Below are positions 39,956-50,418 of a DNA stretch of 64,000 nucleotides, in pieces. Made by a program: the position numbers and the translations under genes. Within the stretch, counting starts at the first letter, position 1. Every line of letters starts with the position of its first letter. The stretch covers positions 1-64,000 of the forward strand of contig NZ_FOIT01000004.1 of the NCBI RefSeq assembly GCF_900110815.1, given 5' to 3'. Source of the DNA: Aliicoccus persicus (GTDB lineage: Bacteria > Bacillota > Bacilli > Staphylococcales > Salinicoccaceae). Under the pieces are notes generated by a model. The model did not search any database. It was not told where the DNA came from and was given only the letters and a program-made list of their open reading frames with translations.

Positions 39956-41257
39956 ATGATTTGGAAAGTTAGGAATACGGAAGTAAGAGGATGGAATGAT
40001 GGCGGTATTTGGCGTGTGTCCGGTCTTAAATATGCAAATGCGGAACGCCATGATATTCCAGAGTTTAACACGATTAAAGGACGCGTCATCAATGCGACGA
40101 AACGGGCACCAGCAAGCTTTCAAAACATCAATGACAGCTTATCTCCGTTTTTTGGTGGGGAAGAAGAAAATGCACGATATACGGACTACCCACAACGTCT
40201 ATCGATACATATCCCCATTGATACGAAACCAACAGACAAAAAGCCAGTCATGGTCTTTTTGCATGGTGGCAGCTACGTGGGTGGTGCTGGCGATTTAAGA
40301 ATTTTTGACCCAAAGCGCATCGTTAGAGAACAAAACGTTATCGTCGTGACTGTAACAAACAGACTAGGGGTACTCGGATACTTGGGCAATAACAGTGATT
40401 ATCCGAGTAATTTAGGGCTACTTGATCAAATTGAAGCACTGAGATTTGTGAACAAATATATCTCGTACTTTGGTGGAGACGATAAAAATATCACATTGTT
40501 TGGTCAATCCTCTGGTGCAGATTCAGTCATGAATTTAATGGTCATCGATGAAACAGAAGGGATGTTCCAAAAGATCATCGTGCAGAGCGCACCGTTTGGT
40601 TTAAGACAAAATCGTGAAACGATGAGTATGGAGATGTTTACGCATCAGCGTGAAGCATACAAAGATGCAGATATGAAAACATTGATGGGCATACAAGCTG
40701 ATGTTGGAAAAATTGGTAGTAAATATGGGTTGAATGGATCGATGCCATTCGGTGCACAATATGGTCACCATCCATTGCCATCCTTGAAGCTGTTCGATGA
40801 GAAGTTTATTGAACGGGCAAAAAATGTATCTGTCATGATAGGATCAAATGCACGAGAAGTCGTCATGTTTTTAGAAGTTGTTCCGATACTACAACGCATG
40901 TACCAAAACGTTGTGACGCGTGTCATCCCAGAAGCTGCAATCGCTGTACTTTCAAAGCGTATCTATGCCAGTGGCGCGAAGCATTACGCAAAGCTTGCAA
41001 AAAATGCCTACTTATATGAAATTTCTTGGGGTGCGAGACAAAATCTATATCGTGCTTCACATTGCATTGAGTCACCGCTTCTATTTGGTGATGAAGATGT
41101 GTGGAAAGACAGTGTATTCATAACGGGTAAAGACTGGGCAAGTGTTGAACATGATGGAAAAAAACTAAGATATGTGTGGGCAGAATTTGCGAAACACGGC
41201 ACAATTGATGTAAAACTCACACCGAAGTTTTTAAAAGTAAATCATTTCAAAAATTAA
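39956..41257 (+). CDS. Type B carboxylesterase
   Basis: The 433-residue protein is an alpha/beta hydrolase of the carboxylesterase B family. It has the oxyanion-hole motif FLHGGSYVGG (about residues 102-111), LGLLDQIEALRFV with the family-typical LxDQ, and the nucleophile elbow GQSSGADS (about 184-191, Ser in SSG). The charge-relay histidine is probably in RASHCIESPLLFG. It has no signal peptide, so it is cytoplasmic; the substrate is unknown. I start at 39956, 7 nt after GAGGTTG; a longer frame to 39929 has no ribosome site. It occupies the place of pdxT. Confidence 0.88.
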   Translation: MIWKVRNTEVRGWNDGGIWRVSGLKYANAERHDIPEFNTIKGRVINATKRAPASFQNINDSLSPFFGGEEENARYTDYPQRLSIHIPIDTKPTDKKPVMVFLHGGSYVGGAGDLRIFDPKRIVREQNVIVVTVTNRLGVLGYLGNNSDYPSNLGLLDQIEALRFVNKYISYFGGDDKNITLFGQSSGADSVMNLMVIDETEGMFQKIIVQSAPFGLRQNRETMSMEMFTHQREAYKDADMKTLMGIQADVGKIGSKYGLNGSMPFGAQYGHHPLPSLKLFDEKFIERAKNVSVMIGSNAREVVMFLEVVPILQRMYQNVVTRVIPEAAIAVLSKRIYASGAKHYAKLAKNAYLYEISWGARQNLYRASHCIESPLLFGDEDVWKDSVFITGKDWASVEHDGKKLRYVWAEFAKHGTIDVKLTPKFLKVNHFKN

Positions 41258-41298
41258 AAAAACATGTCGATGAAATTATATCGACATGTTTTTGTTTT
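41258..41298. terminator. Bidirectional terminator between the esterase gene and nupC
   Basis: A perfect 12-bp stem (AAACATGTCGAT with ATCGACATGTTT) flanked by A-rich and T-rich tracts on both sides. Confidence 0.92.
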
Positions 41299-41304
41299 AA
41301 ACAA

Positions 41305-42523
41305 TTATAGGAAGAATCCGACCATAACGGCACTTAATATAGATACAAGTGACGCACCGTATACGAGTTTCAGACCGAATCGTGCAACTGTATTACCACT
41401 TTCTTCATGGATACCTTTCACAGAACCGGCAATAATACCGATACTTGAGAAGTTTGCAAATGAAATTAGGAATACAGAAATCATACCTTGCGTTTTTTCA
41501 GATAATGTATCTGCAACGGCTATGAAATCGAATATAGCGACGAATTCATTTGTGATTAACTTCGTGGCCATAATACTCGCTGCAGCGTGTGCCTCTGCCC
41601 ATGGGATACCCATTAAGAATGCGAGTGGCATAAATACATAACCGAGAATATCTTGGAACGTTAAGCTGTTGCCTGGAATTAATAAGAATAAGTTGTTAAG
41701 TAAAGCGATCAATGCGATATAACCGATTAACATCGCACCGACAATAACAGCAACTCTGGCACCGTCCATGATGTAATCGCCAAGCACTTGGGAAAATGAT
41801 TTTCCTGCTTCTGGATTGTTACTGATTTCAACATCAGTTTCTTCTTCATGCTGTACCTGCTTCCGGATACGGATTGATGATGTGTGATACCACATAGATA
41901 CCAAACAAGTTCATAAAAATTGCAACAATCACAAAACGTGGTTCTAACTGCGCCATGTATGCACCGACAATTGATAATGAAACGGAACTCATCGCTTGAG
42001 CAGACAGTGTGTATAAGCGACGCGCATTGAGCTGTGGCACGATATGTTTGAGTGTAATGAACACTTCTGATTGGCCAAGAAACATCGAAGCCGCACCATT
42101 ATATGATTCAATATATGGCATTCCAGTTACTTTTGATAGGAACCAACCGATACCTTTGATGACCAGTGGCAGTATACGTAAGAACTGCAGTATACCAATA
42201 ATGGCTGAAATAAAAATAATTGGCATGAGCACACCGAAGAAGAATATTGTGCCACCTTCTGGTGCAACATTCACGAGATCCCCAAAGACGAACGAAATCC
42301 CTTCTAGTGCAAATCCGAGCAAGACATTAAACCCATCTGCTAGCCATGCAACAACTGTTTCTCCAACTGTAGTAGATAAAAATATGAAGGCAAAAATAAG
42401 TTGTAAACCTAGTAGCATCAGTATGTTAATCCAATGTGAGAAGGCACGTTTTCGATCGGAACTCGCGATCCAAGCTAACACCAACGTCACTAAAATACCA
42501 ACGATACCCATAACGATTGACAT
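41305..42523 (-). pseudogene. nupC: NupC-type concentrative nucleoside transporter, frameshifted
   Basis: Two overlapping frames on the minus strand together make one NupC protein. The first (42523 to a TGA at 41846) covers the N-terminal two thirds: MSIVMGIVGILVTLVLAW, the gate-region GGTIFFFGVLMPIIFISA, and NGAASMFLGQSEVF. It stops just after IINPYP. The second (from within 41846-41904 to 41305) continues with [29 protein letters not shown], and [12 protein letters not shown]. Going from one to the other needs one base skipped, consistent with a one-base insertion or a two-base loss, in the cytoplasmic linker. No homopolymer is present there to suggest an obvious slippage error. If real, it disrupts nucleoside uptake by this transporter. 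Confidence 0.85.
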
Positions 42524-42602
42524 GAAAATCACACCTTTTGTTTTTTGGTATTTTTTTATTCTACACAAAAAGGTGAAATACTTCATCTATTAATCAAAAC
42601 GA

Positions 42603-42651
42603 TTGAAACGATTAAGATTGTGATATATAATCAAAGTCAAAGAAGGTCAAA
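42603..42651 (+). promoter_or_regulatory. ctsR promoter and CtsR operator
   Basis: TTGAAA (42603-42608), a 17-nt spacer and TATAAT (42626-42631) form a sigma-A promoter. Directly downstream, AGTCAAA-GAA-GGTCAAA (42635-42651) is a perfect match to the CtsR consensus RGTCAAANANRGTCAAA, covering the transcription start. This shows direct autoregulation of the ctsR-mcsA-mcsB-clpC operon. Confidence 0.95.
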
Positions 42652-42665
42652 GAGAGGTGGTCCCC

Positions 42666-43139
42666 ATGAGAAATATGTCCGACATTATTGAAAGCTATTT
42701 AAAAGAGCTGATTAAAAAGTCGCAGCAAGAAGTAGTGGAAATAAAGCGCGCACATATTGCTGAAAAGTTCGACTGTGTACCTTCTCAGTTAAACTATGTT
42801 ATTAAGACAAGGTTTACGACGGAACACGGTTACCTTGTGGAAAGCAAACGCGGTGGTGGTGGGTATATTCGAATTACTAAAATTGAAACTCACAATCAAG
42901 CGGAATATCTTGCCCATTTGAAACAAGTGATTGGTAAAAGTGTGTCCCAGCAAAAAGGAGAACATATCGTCCAATCGATGTTAGAAAACGATGTTATCAC
43001 AGAAAAAGAAGCAAAGATTATTTTAACTGCAATCCATCGAGAAACATTGATTATAGATTTACCGTATCGCGACCGATTGCGTGCGCATATATTAACGAAT
43101 ATTGTTAACGTCATATTATATAGCGAGGAAAGCGAATGA
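42666..43139 (+). CDS. ctsR: Class III stress gene repressor CtsR
   Basis: CtsR represses clp genes until heat or McsB activity inactivates it. The 157 residues contain the winged-helix CVPSQLNYVIKTRFTTEHGY (about 35-54) and the tetra-glycine wing SKRGGGGYIRI (about 59-69), then the C-terminal dimer domain. The ATG at 42666 follows GAGAGGTGG. The frame opens three codons earlier, but homology begins at NMSDIIE. It overlaps mcsA by 4 nt. Confidence 0.96.
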   Translation: MRNMSDIIESYLKELIKKSQQEVVEIKRAHIAEKFDCVPSQLNYVIKTRFTTEHGYLVESKRGGGGYIRITKIETHNQAEYLAHLKQVIGKSVSQQKGEHIVQSMLENDVITEKEAKIILTAIHRETLIIDLPYRDRLRAHILTNIVNVILYSEESE

Positions 43140-43651
43140 AATGTGAAAACTGCCAAATAAATGAAGCTGTGATTCATGTATCGAAAGGTACTGGATTCCA
43201 AAAGTATGATCAGTACTTATGTGAATCGTGTGCAAATGCGTCATTTGACGTATACTTATCGCACAATAAGGATCACTCAAACATCAATCAGCTGCTAAAA
43301 GCATTGTCGAATATGCAGCGAAAACAATACCGTGATCGACCGGTTAAACGTTGTGAATCATGTGGTTCAACGGTAGACTCGATATTGAAGCATGCAAAAT
43401 TTGGCTGTGCAGATTGTTATCGTACATTTCCAGATACGACGAAAGAAATCATCGCGCGTGTTCAAGCAAATCAAGTGACGCATGTCGGTAAAGTGCCAGA
43501 AAGTGCACTTGAACATCTCAAGGTGAAACAGCAGATAGAAAACTTGAAATCAGAACTTGATGCACTCGTAGAAAAACAGAACTTCGAAGATGCCGTCATT
43601 GTAAGAGATAAAATCCGTGCACTTGAAGGTGGTGACATTGATGAGCTCTAA
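43136..43651 (+). CDS. mcsA: McsA, activator of the McsB arginine kinase
   Basis: McsA is a zinc-binding partner that stimulates McsB. The 171 residues have four cysteine pairs: CENC (3-6), CESC (about 29-32), CESCG (about 77-81) and CADC (about 94-97), plus a C-terminal UvrB/UvrC-type motif (EKQNFEDAVIVRDKIRALE). It starts in the ATGA overlap with ctsR and overlaps mcsB by 11 nt. Loss of zinc under metal or oxidative stress is known to affect this protein in Staphylococcus. Confidence 0.95.
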   Translation: MKCENCQINEAVIHVSKGTGFQKYDQYLCESCANASFDVYLSHNKDHSNINQLLKALSNMQRKQYRDRPVKRCESCGSTVDSILKHAKFGCADCYRTFPDTTKEIIARVQANQVTHVGKVPESALEHLKVKQQIENLKSELDALVEKQNFEDAVIVRDKIRALEGGDIDEL

Positions 43652-44666
43652 AATCAGTACTTGGTTAGAGTCAGCAGTGGAGACGCCGATTGAAATGTCT
43701 TCACGTATACGTTTAGCGCGCAATATCGAAAGCTTGCCGTTCCCAGGTCGAAGTCAAGACGAAGAGAAATTTGCTCAGTTAGTACAAGACATGGCGATCC
43801 ACCTAGAAGGGTATCAACAAGTCGATGTACGCAAGCTATCATACGAGGAACGTGGGGTGCTTGTCGAAAAGCATTTGATTTCACCGAATTTTGCCAAACA
43901 TGGTCATGCATGTTTCATCAATGAAGATGAGTCGATTTCCATTATGGTGCACGAGGAAGATCATATCCGTATCCAATCACTCGGTGCGAGTGTCGATATG
44001 AATGAAATTTACGCAGCAGCAGAACAAGTCGATAAAATTCTTGAAGACAACTTCAAATATGCATTCGATGAAAACTACGGGTATTTGACAGCTTGTCCAA
44101 CAAATGTCGGCACTGGATTGCGGGCATCAATCATGGTGCACTTGCCTGCACTTGCTTCTACTGGTCTGTTGCAACAATTTGTCTCGAACATCAGTCGATT
44201 TGGTTTTACATTACGTGGTATATATGGGGAAGGTAGTCAATCTATCGGTTATATATATCAACTATCAAACCAGCTGACGCTCGGGCAAACAGAAGATGAA
44301 ATCATTGACAACTTACTTGAACTAAAAGAACAATTAATTGAAGAAGAAATTAGTTTGCGCGAGCGTTTTATCGGTGAGCATGAGGTGGAAACGCGAGACC
44401 GAATATTCCGTTCGTTAGGATTGCTCAGGTATGCTCAGACAATTAGTTTAAAAGAAGCAGCTAAAGCACTCAGTGATGTAAAAATCGGTGTGGATTTAGA
44501 ATTATTAACGCTTGAAAAGTTTAAATTTCAACCGTTGATTCAAATGATTCAACCCGCGTTTATTAAAACATTGATTGATTCAGATGAAGTTTTATCTGTG
44601 GCAGAACTCGACAAAAAGATTGATGAGCGACGCGCAACGTTACTCAGAAACACATTAGGGGGTTAA
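43641..44666 (+). CDS. mcsB: Protein arginine kinase McsB
   Basis: McsB phosphorylates arginines and so marks proteins, including CtsR, for ClpC-ClpP. The 341 residues show the phosphagen-kinase fold: SSRIRLARN (about 19-27), EDHIRIQ, and the active-site loop CPTNVGTGLRASIMVHLP (about 152-169). The ATG at 43641 follows AAGGTGG and homology starts there (SKISTWLES); upstream in-frame GTG and TTG codons lie inside mcsA. clpC begins 3 nt after the stop. Confidence 0.95.
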   Translation: MSSKISTWLESAVETPIEMSSRIRLARNIESLPFPGRSQDEEKFAQLVQDMAIHLEGYQQVDVRKLSYEERGVLVEKHLISPNFAKHGHACFINEDESISIMVHEEDHIRIQSLGASVDMNEIYAAAEQVDKILEDNFKYAFDENYGYLTACPTNVGTGLRASIMVHLPALASTGLLQQFVSNISRFGFTLRGIYGEGSQSIGYIYQLSNQLTLGQTEDEIIDNLLELKEQLIEEEISLRERFIGEHEVETRDRIFRSLGLLRYAQTISLKEAAKALSDVKIGVDLELLTLEKFKFQPLIQMIQPAFIKTLIDSDEVLSVAELDKKIDERRATLLRNTLGG

Positions 44667-44669
44667 TAT

Positions 44670-47120
44670 ATGTTATTTGGAAAATTAACAGAACGTGCAC
44701 AAAAAGTACTCGCTTATGCACAAGAAGAAGCGATTCAACTCAAGCACTCAAGCATTGGAACCGAGCACTTACTACTCGGATTGGTTAAAGAAAATGAAGG
44801 TATCGCGGCAAAAGTTTTAAAGTTATTTAACGCAGATGAAGACCGCATCCGTGAAGAAATCTTTAAATTGGTGAACGTTGGTACTGAGATGTCGACATCA
44901 ATGCAGTACACTCCACGTGCTAAAAAAGTTATTGAATACTCAATGGATGAAGCACGTCGTTTACACCATAACTTTATCGGAACTGAGCATATGTTACTTG
45001 GTTTGATCCGTGAGAGTGAAGGTGTCGCGGCGACGGTATTATCAAATTTAGATCTTAATATTACGAAGACGCGTGCAGCTGTGATTAAAATGCTTGGTAA
45101 TCCGGATATGGTTCAACAGAAAAAATCAGCGCGTAAAGAAACAGGAACGCCAACGCTGGATGGTCTTGCGCGTGACTTAACACAAATCGCGAGAGAAGAC
45201 ATGTTGGATCCGGTTATTGGCCGTTCTAAAGAAATCACACGCGTGATTGAGGTACTCAGTCGTCGTACGAAAAATAACCCTGTGTTAATCGGTGAGCCGG
45301 GTGTCGGTAAAACTGCAATTGCAGAAGGGTTGGCAATCGCTGTCATTAACAATGAAGTGCCAGAAACATTAAAAGATAAACGCGTTATGTCACTCGATAT
45401 GGGTACGGTCGTCGCAGGTACGAAATACCGTGGTGAGTTTGAAGAGCGTCTGAAAAAAGTGATGACAGAGATAAGAGAAGCGGGTAACGTCGTACTATTC
45501 ATCGATGAGTTACACACGCTGATCGGTGCGGGTGGTGCTGAAGGTGCCATTGATGCATCGAACATTTTAAAACCAGCGCTTGCACGTGGTGAGTTACAAT
45601 GTATCGGTGCAACGACGCTCGAAGAGTATCGTAAGCACGTTGAGAAAGACGCGGCACTTGCAAGACGTTTCCAAGCGGTTCAAGTGGACGAACCATCTGT
45701 TGAAGATTCAATTCTAATTTTAAAAGGGTTGCGTGACAAGTATGAAGCACACCACAGAATTAGCATTACAGATGATGCAATTCAAGCAGCGGTTGTCATG
45801 AGTAACCGTTATATCCAAGATCGATTCCTACCGGATAAGGCAATTGACTTAATTGATGAAGCTTCATCAAAAGTACGCTTGAAAAGCTTTACGACGCCGC
45901 CAGATGTGAAAGATTTAGAGAATAAATTAGAAGAAATTATTAAAGAGAAGAATGCTGCCGTGCAATCTCAAGAATTTGAAGCAGCAGCGAATTTCCGTGA
46001 CCAACAGTCAAAACTAGAAAAAGAAATTGAAGAGACAAAGAGCAATTGGAAGAAAGAACAAGGAAATGTCGCATCTTCAGTTGAACGCAGCGATATTGAA
46101 ATCGTCATCTCAGCAATGACAGGTATTCCACTTGTGAAGATTGCTGAAGAAGAGTCTGATCGTCTGCTAAACTTAGAAGAGACCCTTCATGACCGAGTCA
46201 TTGGACAAAAAGAAGCAGTATCTTCGATTTCAAAAGCTGTGCGTCGTGCACGTGCAGGATTGAAGAATCCGAAGCGTCCAATCGGAAGTTTTATCTTCTT
46301 AGGGCCGACAGGTGTGGGTAAAACTGAACTTGCTCGTGCTTTAAGCGAAGCGATGTTTGGAGAAGAAGATGCGATGATTCGTGTCGATATGAGTGAGTAC
46401 ATGGAGAAACACTCTGTGTCGAGACTCGTTGGTTCACCTCCAGGATATGTTGGCTATGAAGACGGTGGTCAATTGACTGAAAAAGTACGTCGTAAACCAT
46501 ATTCATTAATTCTCTTTGATGAGATTGAAAAAGCGCACCCAGATGTCTTTAACATGTTATTACAAGTGTTAGATGATGGACGCTTAACAGACTCAAATGG
46601 ACGTACAGTCGACTTTAGAAACACAATCATCGTCATGACATCGAATGTCGGTGCACGTGAATTGAAAGATAATAAGTTCGTCGGTTTCGGTGGTGCAAAA
46701 GATACTGCAGATTACGAAACAATTCGCAGCACGATGATGAAGGAATTAAAAGAAGCCTTCCGTCCAGAGTTCATCAACCGTGTGGATGATATTATTGTAT
46801 TCCATAGCCTAGAAAAAGAAGAGCTGCGTGAAATCGTCACATTGATGGTGAGCCAGCTTGCAGAGCGCTTGCAAGAGCAAAAAATTCACCTTGAGATTAC
46901 AGATGCAGGTAAAGATAAGATCGTAGAAGAAGGATACGATCCAGAATACGGTGCACGTCCGCTTGCGCGTGCAATTCAAAAGAGTGTAGAAGATCGTTTA
47001 AGCGAAGCAATTCTTGCAGGTGAAGATTTTGAAGGCAAACGCGTTATCATTGATTTCAAAGATGATGAATACGATATACGTACTGAAGAAATGGAAGAAA
47101 ACGATAAAATTAATATGTAA
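44670..47120 (+). CDS. clpC: ATP-dependent Clp protease ATPase subunit ClpC
   Basis: ClpC unfolds substrates for ClpP, including those with phosphoarginine. The 816 residues have the double Clp-N domain ([23 protein letters not shown]), the first AAA+ module with GEPGVGKT (about 207-214), a UVR-motif coiled-coil middle domain ([18 protein letters not shown]), and the second AAA+ module with [11 protein letters not shown] (about 545-555) and [12 protein letters not shown]. The C-terminus is acidic. The ATG follows AGGGGGTTAAT. It is the last gene of the CtsR operon. Confidence 0.97.
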   Translation: MLFGKLTERAQKVLAYAQEEAIQLKHSSIGTEHLLLGLVKENEGIAAKVLKLFNADEDRIREEIFKLVNVGTEMSTSMQYTPRAKKVIEYSMDEARRLHHNFIGTEHMLLGLIRESEGVAATVLSNLDLNITKTRAAVIKMLGNPDMVQQKKSARKETGTPTLDGLARDLTQIAREDMLDPVIGRSKEITRVIEVLSRRTKNNPVLIGEPGVGKTAIAEGLAIAVINNEVPETLKDKRVMSLDMGTVVAGTKYRGEFEERLKKVMTEIREAGNVVLFIDELHTLIGAGGAEGAIDASNILKPALARGELQCIGATTLEEYRKHVEKDAALARRFQAVQVDEPSVEDSILILKGLRDKYEAHHRISITDDAIQAAVVMSNRYIQDRFLPDKAIDLIDEASSKVRLKSFTTPPDVKDLENKLEEIIKEKNAAVQSQEFEAAANFRDQQSKLEKEIEETKSNWKKEQGNVASSVERSDIEIVISAMTGIPLVKIAEEESDRLLNLEETLHDRVIGQKEAVSSISKAVRRARAGLKNPKRPIGSFIFLGPTGVGKTELARALSEAMFGEEDAMIRVDMSEYMEKHSVSRLVGSPPGYVGYEDGGQLTEKVRRKPYSLILFDEIEKAHPDVFNMLLQVLDDGRLTDSNGRTVDFRNTIIVMTSNVGARELKDNKFVGFGGAKDTADYETIRSTMMKELKEAFRPEFINRVDDIIVFHSLEKEELREIVTLMVSQLAERLQEQKIHLEITDAGKDKIVEEGYDPEYGARPLARAIQKSVEDRLSEAILAGEDFEGKRVIIDFKDDEYDIRTEEMEENDKINM

Positions 47121-47129
47121 TTAATGTAT

Positions 47130-47168
47130 GCACGGAATCTATTTCATATAGATTTCGTGCTTTTCTTT
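47130..47168 (+). terminator. Intrinsic terminator of the clpC operon
   Basis: A 13-bp stem (GCACGGAATCTAT with ATAGATTTCGTGC, one G-U pair), 5-nt loop and TTTTCTTT. Confidence 0.92.
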
Positions 47169-47286
47169 AATTCTGTCACATATACATGTAATCAAATGGT
47201 GTATAAACACACTCATGCTTTATTGTTCAGCGTTTTTTATATACAATATACATACAATTGTATTTACTTTGGGGAGGTATAACTTT

Positions 47287-48657
47287 TTGGCAAAAACGAA
47301 AAATGTATTCGAATGTATGGCGTGTGGTTACGAATCACCAAAATGGTTCGGAAAATGCCCGAGTTGTGGCGCATGGAACCAGATGGAAGAAAAGTTAATA
47401 CATAAAGAAACAAAAGTGCGCGGTACACTCGGTAAGGAATCTGCAGATAGAAAATCTCGTAGCCAAAAGTTAGAACGTGTTCAAAAGTCCGTGACACCGA
47501 GAACACGTACAGGCAGCGGTGAATTTGATCGCGTACTCGGCGGTGGTATCGTCGACGGTTCACTGATTTTAATCGGTGGGGACCCAGGTATAGGTAAATC
47601 AACAATTCTATTACAAACAGCGCTTAAGCTTTCCGAGAAACATACCGTACTCTATGTGTCGGGTGAAGAATCACTCGAACAGATTAAGTTAAGAGCAGAT
47701 CGCATTGAACTCGCAAGTGAAGAATTAAATGTCTATAGTGAGACGAACTTGTTCTACATCCACGATGAAATAAAACAACTCAAGCCAGACTTCCTCATTA
47801 TTGACTCAATCCAAACTATTTTTCACCCAGATGTTACAAGTGCTCCAGGTAGTGTATCCCAAGTAAGGGAATGTACACAAAGCTTGATGAATATTGCGAA
47901 ATCAGGAAACATCGCGACGTTTATCGTCGGGCATGTGACAAAAGAGGGACAGATTGCCGGTCCACGTCTATTAGAACATATGGTGGATACCGTACTTTAC
48001 TTTGAAGGCGATCAACACCAATCGTTTCGCGTCTTGCGCGCAGTGAAAAACCGATTTGGTTCTACGAATGAAATGGGAATTTTTGAAATGAATCAATCGG
48101 GTCTAGGTGAGGTGTTGAACCCATCAGAAATCTTCTTAGAAGAACGCTCAAAAAATGTACCAGGTTCAGCAATTGTTGCAACGATGGAAGGCACACGCGC
48201 ATTGCTCGTTGAAGTTCAGTCACTCGTTACACCAACGCATTTCCATAATCCGAGACGGATGGCAACAGGCATCGATCATAACCGACTGAATTTACTCATG
48301 GCAGTCCTGGAGAAAAGTGAGCGTCATCTTATGCAACAACATGACGCGTATGTCAAAGTAGTCGGTGGTGTTAAGCTAGACGAACCAGCAGTTGATTTAA
48401 GCATCATCATTAGCATCGCCTCATCATTCAAATCAAAAGAAGTGAGAGGTGACGATTGTTTCGTCGGCGAAGTTGGATTAACAGGTGAAGTACGTCGCGT
48501 CAGCAAGCCTGAAATACGCATACAGGAAGCTGAGAAACTAGGATTTAACCGCATCATTATGCCGAAATCTAATCTTTCGGGTATAGAGTTAAACAAAAAT
48601 ATAGAAGTCATCGGTGTATCACACATAAACGAAGCGTTAAAGTTAGCACTACAATAA
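47287..48657 (+). CDS. radA: DNA repair protein RadA
   Basis: RadA is a RecA-like branch-migration ATPase in recombination repair. The 456 residues have an N-terminal zinc finger (CMACGYESPKWFGKCPSCG, about 10-28), Walker A GGDPGIGKST (about 98-107), the RadA-specific KNRFGS motif (about 258-263), and a C-terminal Lon-like domain (GDDCFVGEVGLTGEVRRV). The start is TTG at 47287, 7 nt after GGGGAGGT; the frame opens 24 codons earlier but those residues are unlike RadA. It is followed by yacL, then ispD, as in Bacillales. Confidence 0.94.
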   Translation: MAKTKNVFECMACGYESPKWFGKCPSCGAWNQMEEKLIHKETKVRGTLGKESADRKSRSQKLERVQKSVTPRTRTGSGEFDRVLGGGIVDGSLILIGGDPGIGKSTILLQTALKLSEKHTVLYVSGEESLEQIKLRADRIELASEELNVYSETNLFYIHDEIKQLKPDFLIIDSIQTIFHPDVTSAPGSVSQVRECTQSLMNIAKSGNIATFIVGHVTKEGQIAGPRLLEHMVDTVLYFEGDQHQSFRVLRAVKNRFGSTNEMGIFEMNQSGLGEVLNPSEIFLEERSKNVPGSAIVATMEGTRALLVEVQSLVTPTHFHNPRRMATGIDHNRLNLLMAVLEKSERHLMQQHDAYVKVVGGVKLDEPAVDLSIIISIASSFKSKEVRGDDCFVGEVGLTGEVRRVSKPEIRIQEAEKLGFNRIIMPKSNLSGIELNKNIEVIGVSHINEALKLALQ

Positions 48658-48688
48658 TCATTAAAAAATAATAAAAGGAGGTCAACAT

Positions 48689-49738
48689 ATGCTTAAATAT
48701 TTACTCTATGCATGGTTCATTATTATCGGCGCAACTCTCGGCATTTACGGCGCACCATTTATCGTAGAAATGTTTGATAATGTACCGGGTATTTTTGACA
48801 ACGTGCTCGTTCACGGGGTCGTCGGTGCAGTTGTTTTTACGCTCGCATTGTACTGGACGATACCATATCTTATACGATGGATTCGTGCAATTGAAGAGTC
48901 GTTAATCAAGAGTAATGTGATGGATATCGTATTTGCATCACTTGGTATGATCATTGGGTTATTGCTTGCTGTCCTAATATCTTTTTTAATTAGCATGATA
49001 GAAATTCCACTCATCAACAATGTCGTACCATTTATACTTGCAATCGTTCTCGGTTATCTTGGTTTTCAACTCGGTCACAAGAAATTCAACGAAGCATTTA
49101 GTCAGTTACCATTGCTCAACAGAATTCAGAGGCAGACGTCACACTCACCAACAAAATATTTAGATACAAGTGCGATTATTGACGGTCGCATCATCGATGT
49201 GGTGAAAACAGGATTTTTAGAAGGTGACATCGTCGTACCACAATTCGTCCTCGATGAACTGCAGCTCATTGCTGATGCTACGGACTCTGTTAAACGCGAT
49301 AAAGGTCAGCGGGGGCTCGATCTTTTATCGGAACTGAGACAAGCGAGTGATAATGTATCGATACTGGATATTGATTATAAAGAACTCGATGTGGACGCAC
49401 AGCTCATTAAGTTGGCGAAGGATAATCAAGGCGTTGTCGTAACAACCGATTATAACTTAAACAAAGTGTGTCAGGTTCAAGGGATCAAAGTGTTGAATGT
49501 GAATGAACTATCCGATGCCGTACGCATGATGATTACGCAAGGCGACGTGTTAGATATCTTCGTCTCTCGTGTTGGTAAAGAAGAAGGACAAGGCGTCGGT
49601 TATTTAGATGATGGTACGATGGTCGTCGTCGAAGGTGGCAAACATCTTGTCAATGCGCAGATTAAAGCTGAAGTTAAGAGTGTTTTACAAACGAATTCAG
49701 GGCGTATTATATTTACGAAACAAGTGGAAGCATCATGA
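48689..49738 (+). CDS. PIN-TRAM domain membrane protein (YacL)
   Basis: The 349-residue protein has four N-terminal membrane segments (about residues 1-22, 36-56, 76-100, 108-125). A PIN domain follows, starting KYLDTSAIIDGRIIDV with the acidic metal-binding residues, and VVTTDYNLNKV further on. A C-terminal TRAM domain has VSRVGKEEGQGVGYLDDGTMVVVE. A membrane-bound nuclease role is expected from the fold; no target is known. AAAAGGAGG precedes the ATG. It overlaps ispD by 4 nt (ATGA). Confidence 0.92.
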   Translation: MLKYLLYAWFIIIGATLGIYGAPFIVEMFDNVPGIFDNVLVHGVVGAVVFTLALYWTIPYLIRWIRAIEESLIKSNVMDIVFASLGMIIGLLLAVLISFLISMIEIPLINNVVPFILAIVLGYLGFQLGHKKFNEAFSQLPLLNRIQRQTSHSPTKYLDTSAIIDGRIIDVVKTGFLEGDIVVPQFVLDELQLIADATDSVKRDKGQRGLDLLSELRQASDNVSILDIDYKELDVDAQLIKLAKDNQGVVVTTDYNLNKVCQVQGIKVLNVNELSDAVRMMITQGDVLDIFVSRVGKEEGQGVGYLDDGTMVVVEGGKHLVNAQIKAEVKSVLQTNSGRIIFTKQVEAS

Positions 49739-50418
49739 GTTACACAGTGTTAATCCCTGCTGCAGGTAGCGGTAAACGCATGGGTGCGCCTCAGAATAAG
49801 ATGTTGCTACCACTTTTAGATATACCAATCATTGTGCATACAGTGGAACAGTTCGAAGCGGATGAAAATTGTGCTGCAATCTATGTTGCGACGAAGCGTG
49901 ATGAACGTGAGATATTCAGTGAAATTTTATCGTTTAGTTCAAAGCTAAAAGAGATCGTTGACGGTGGCGATGAACGCCAAGATAGTATATACAATATGTT
50001 ACAGCAAATGGAAGAGCATGAATGGGTGATGGTGCATGACGGTGCCAGACCATTCATCAGTAAAAGTGTTTTGAATGCTTTGTATGAATCTGTGCAAACA
50101 AATGATGCTGTCATCTGTGGTGTGCGTCCGAAAGATACGCTAAAGCGTGTCAATCAAGACATCGTCAAAGACACGGTAAACCGTGATGAAGTCATAATGG
50201 TGCATACGCCACAAGCTTTTAGTTATACCTTATTAAAACGCGCATATGAACATGCGTATGCACAAAATCTCGTCGTCACGGACGATTCAATGATGGTTGA
50301 AGCGCTCGGTGAGCGCGTCCATGTCGTTGAATCAGACTACAACAACATTAAGATTACGACGCAAGATGATATGTTAACAGGTGAAAGAATACTATTGGGT
50401 AGGGATAATCATGTTTAG
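49735..50418 (+). CDS. ispD: 2-C-methyl-D-erythritol 4-phosphate cytidylyltransferase
   Basis: IspD couples CTP to MEP in the isoprenoid pathway. The 227 residues begin with the nucleotidyltransferase motif [10 protein letters not shown] (about 8-17), continue with [11 protein letters not shown], and have [10 protein letters not shown] (about 98-107) and [11 protein letters not shown] near the C-terminus. It starts in the overlap with yacL and overlaps ispF by 8 nt. With ispF and ispE the window holds three consecutive steps of the MEP route. Confidence 0.96.
   Translation: MSYTVLIPAAGSGKRMGAPQNKMLLPLLDIPIIVHTVEQFEADENCAAIYVATKRDEREIFSEILSFSSKLKEIVDGGDERQDSIYNMLQQMEEHEWVMVHDGARPFISKSVLNALYESVQTNDAVICGVRPKDTLKRVNQDIVKDTVNRDEVIMVHTPQAFSYTLLKRAYEHAYAQNLVVTDDSMMVEALGERVHVVESDYNNIKITTQDDMLTGERILLGRDNHV

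Noticed and set aside
41846-41904. Programmed frameshift in nupC
   Set aside because: No slippery heptamer, stop-codon context or downstream structure typical of recoding is visible, and NupC genes are not known to use recoding.
42009-42593. 194-residue plus-strand frame opposite nupC
   Set aside because: It is antisense to a recognisable transporter, has no ribosome site and has low-complexity composition typical of shadows of membrane-protein genes.
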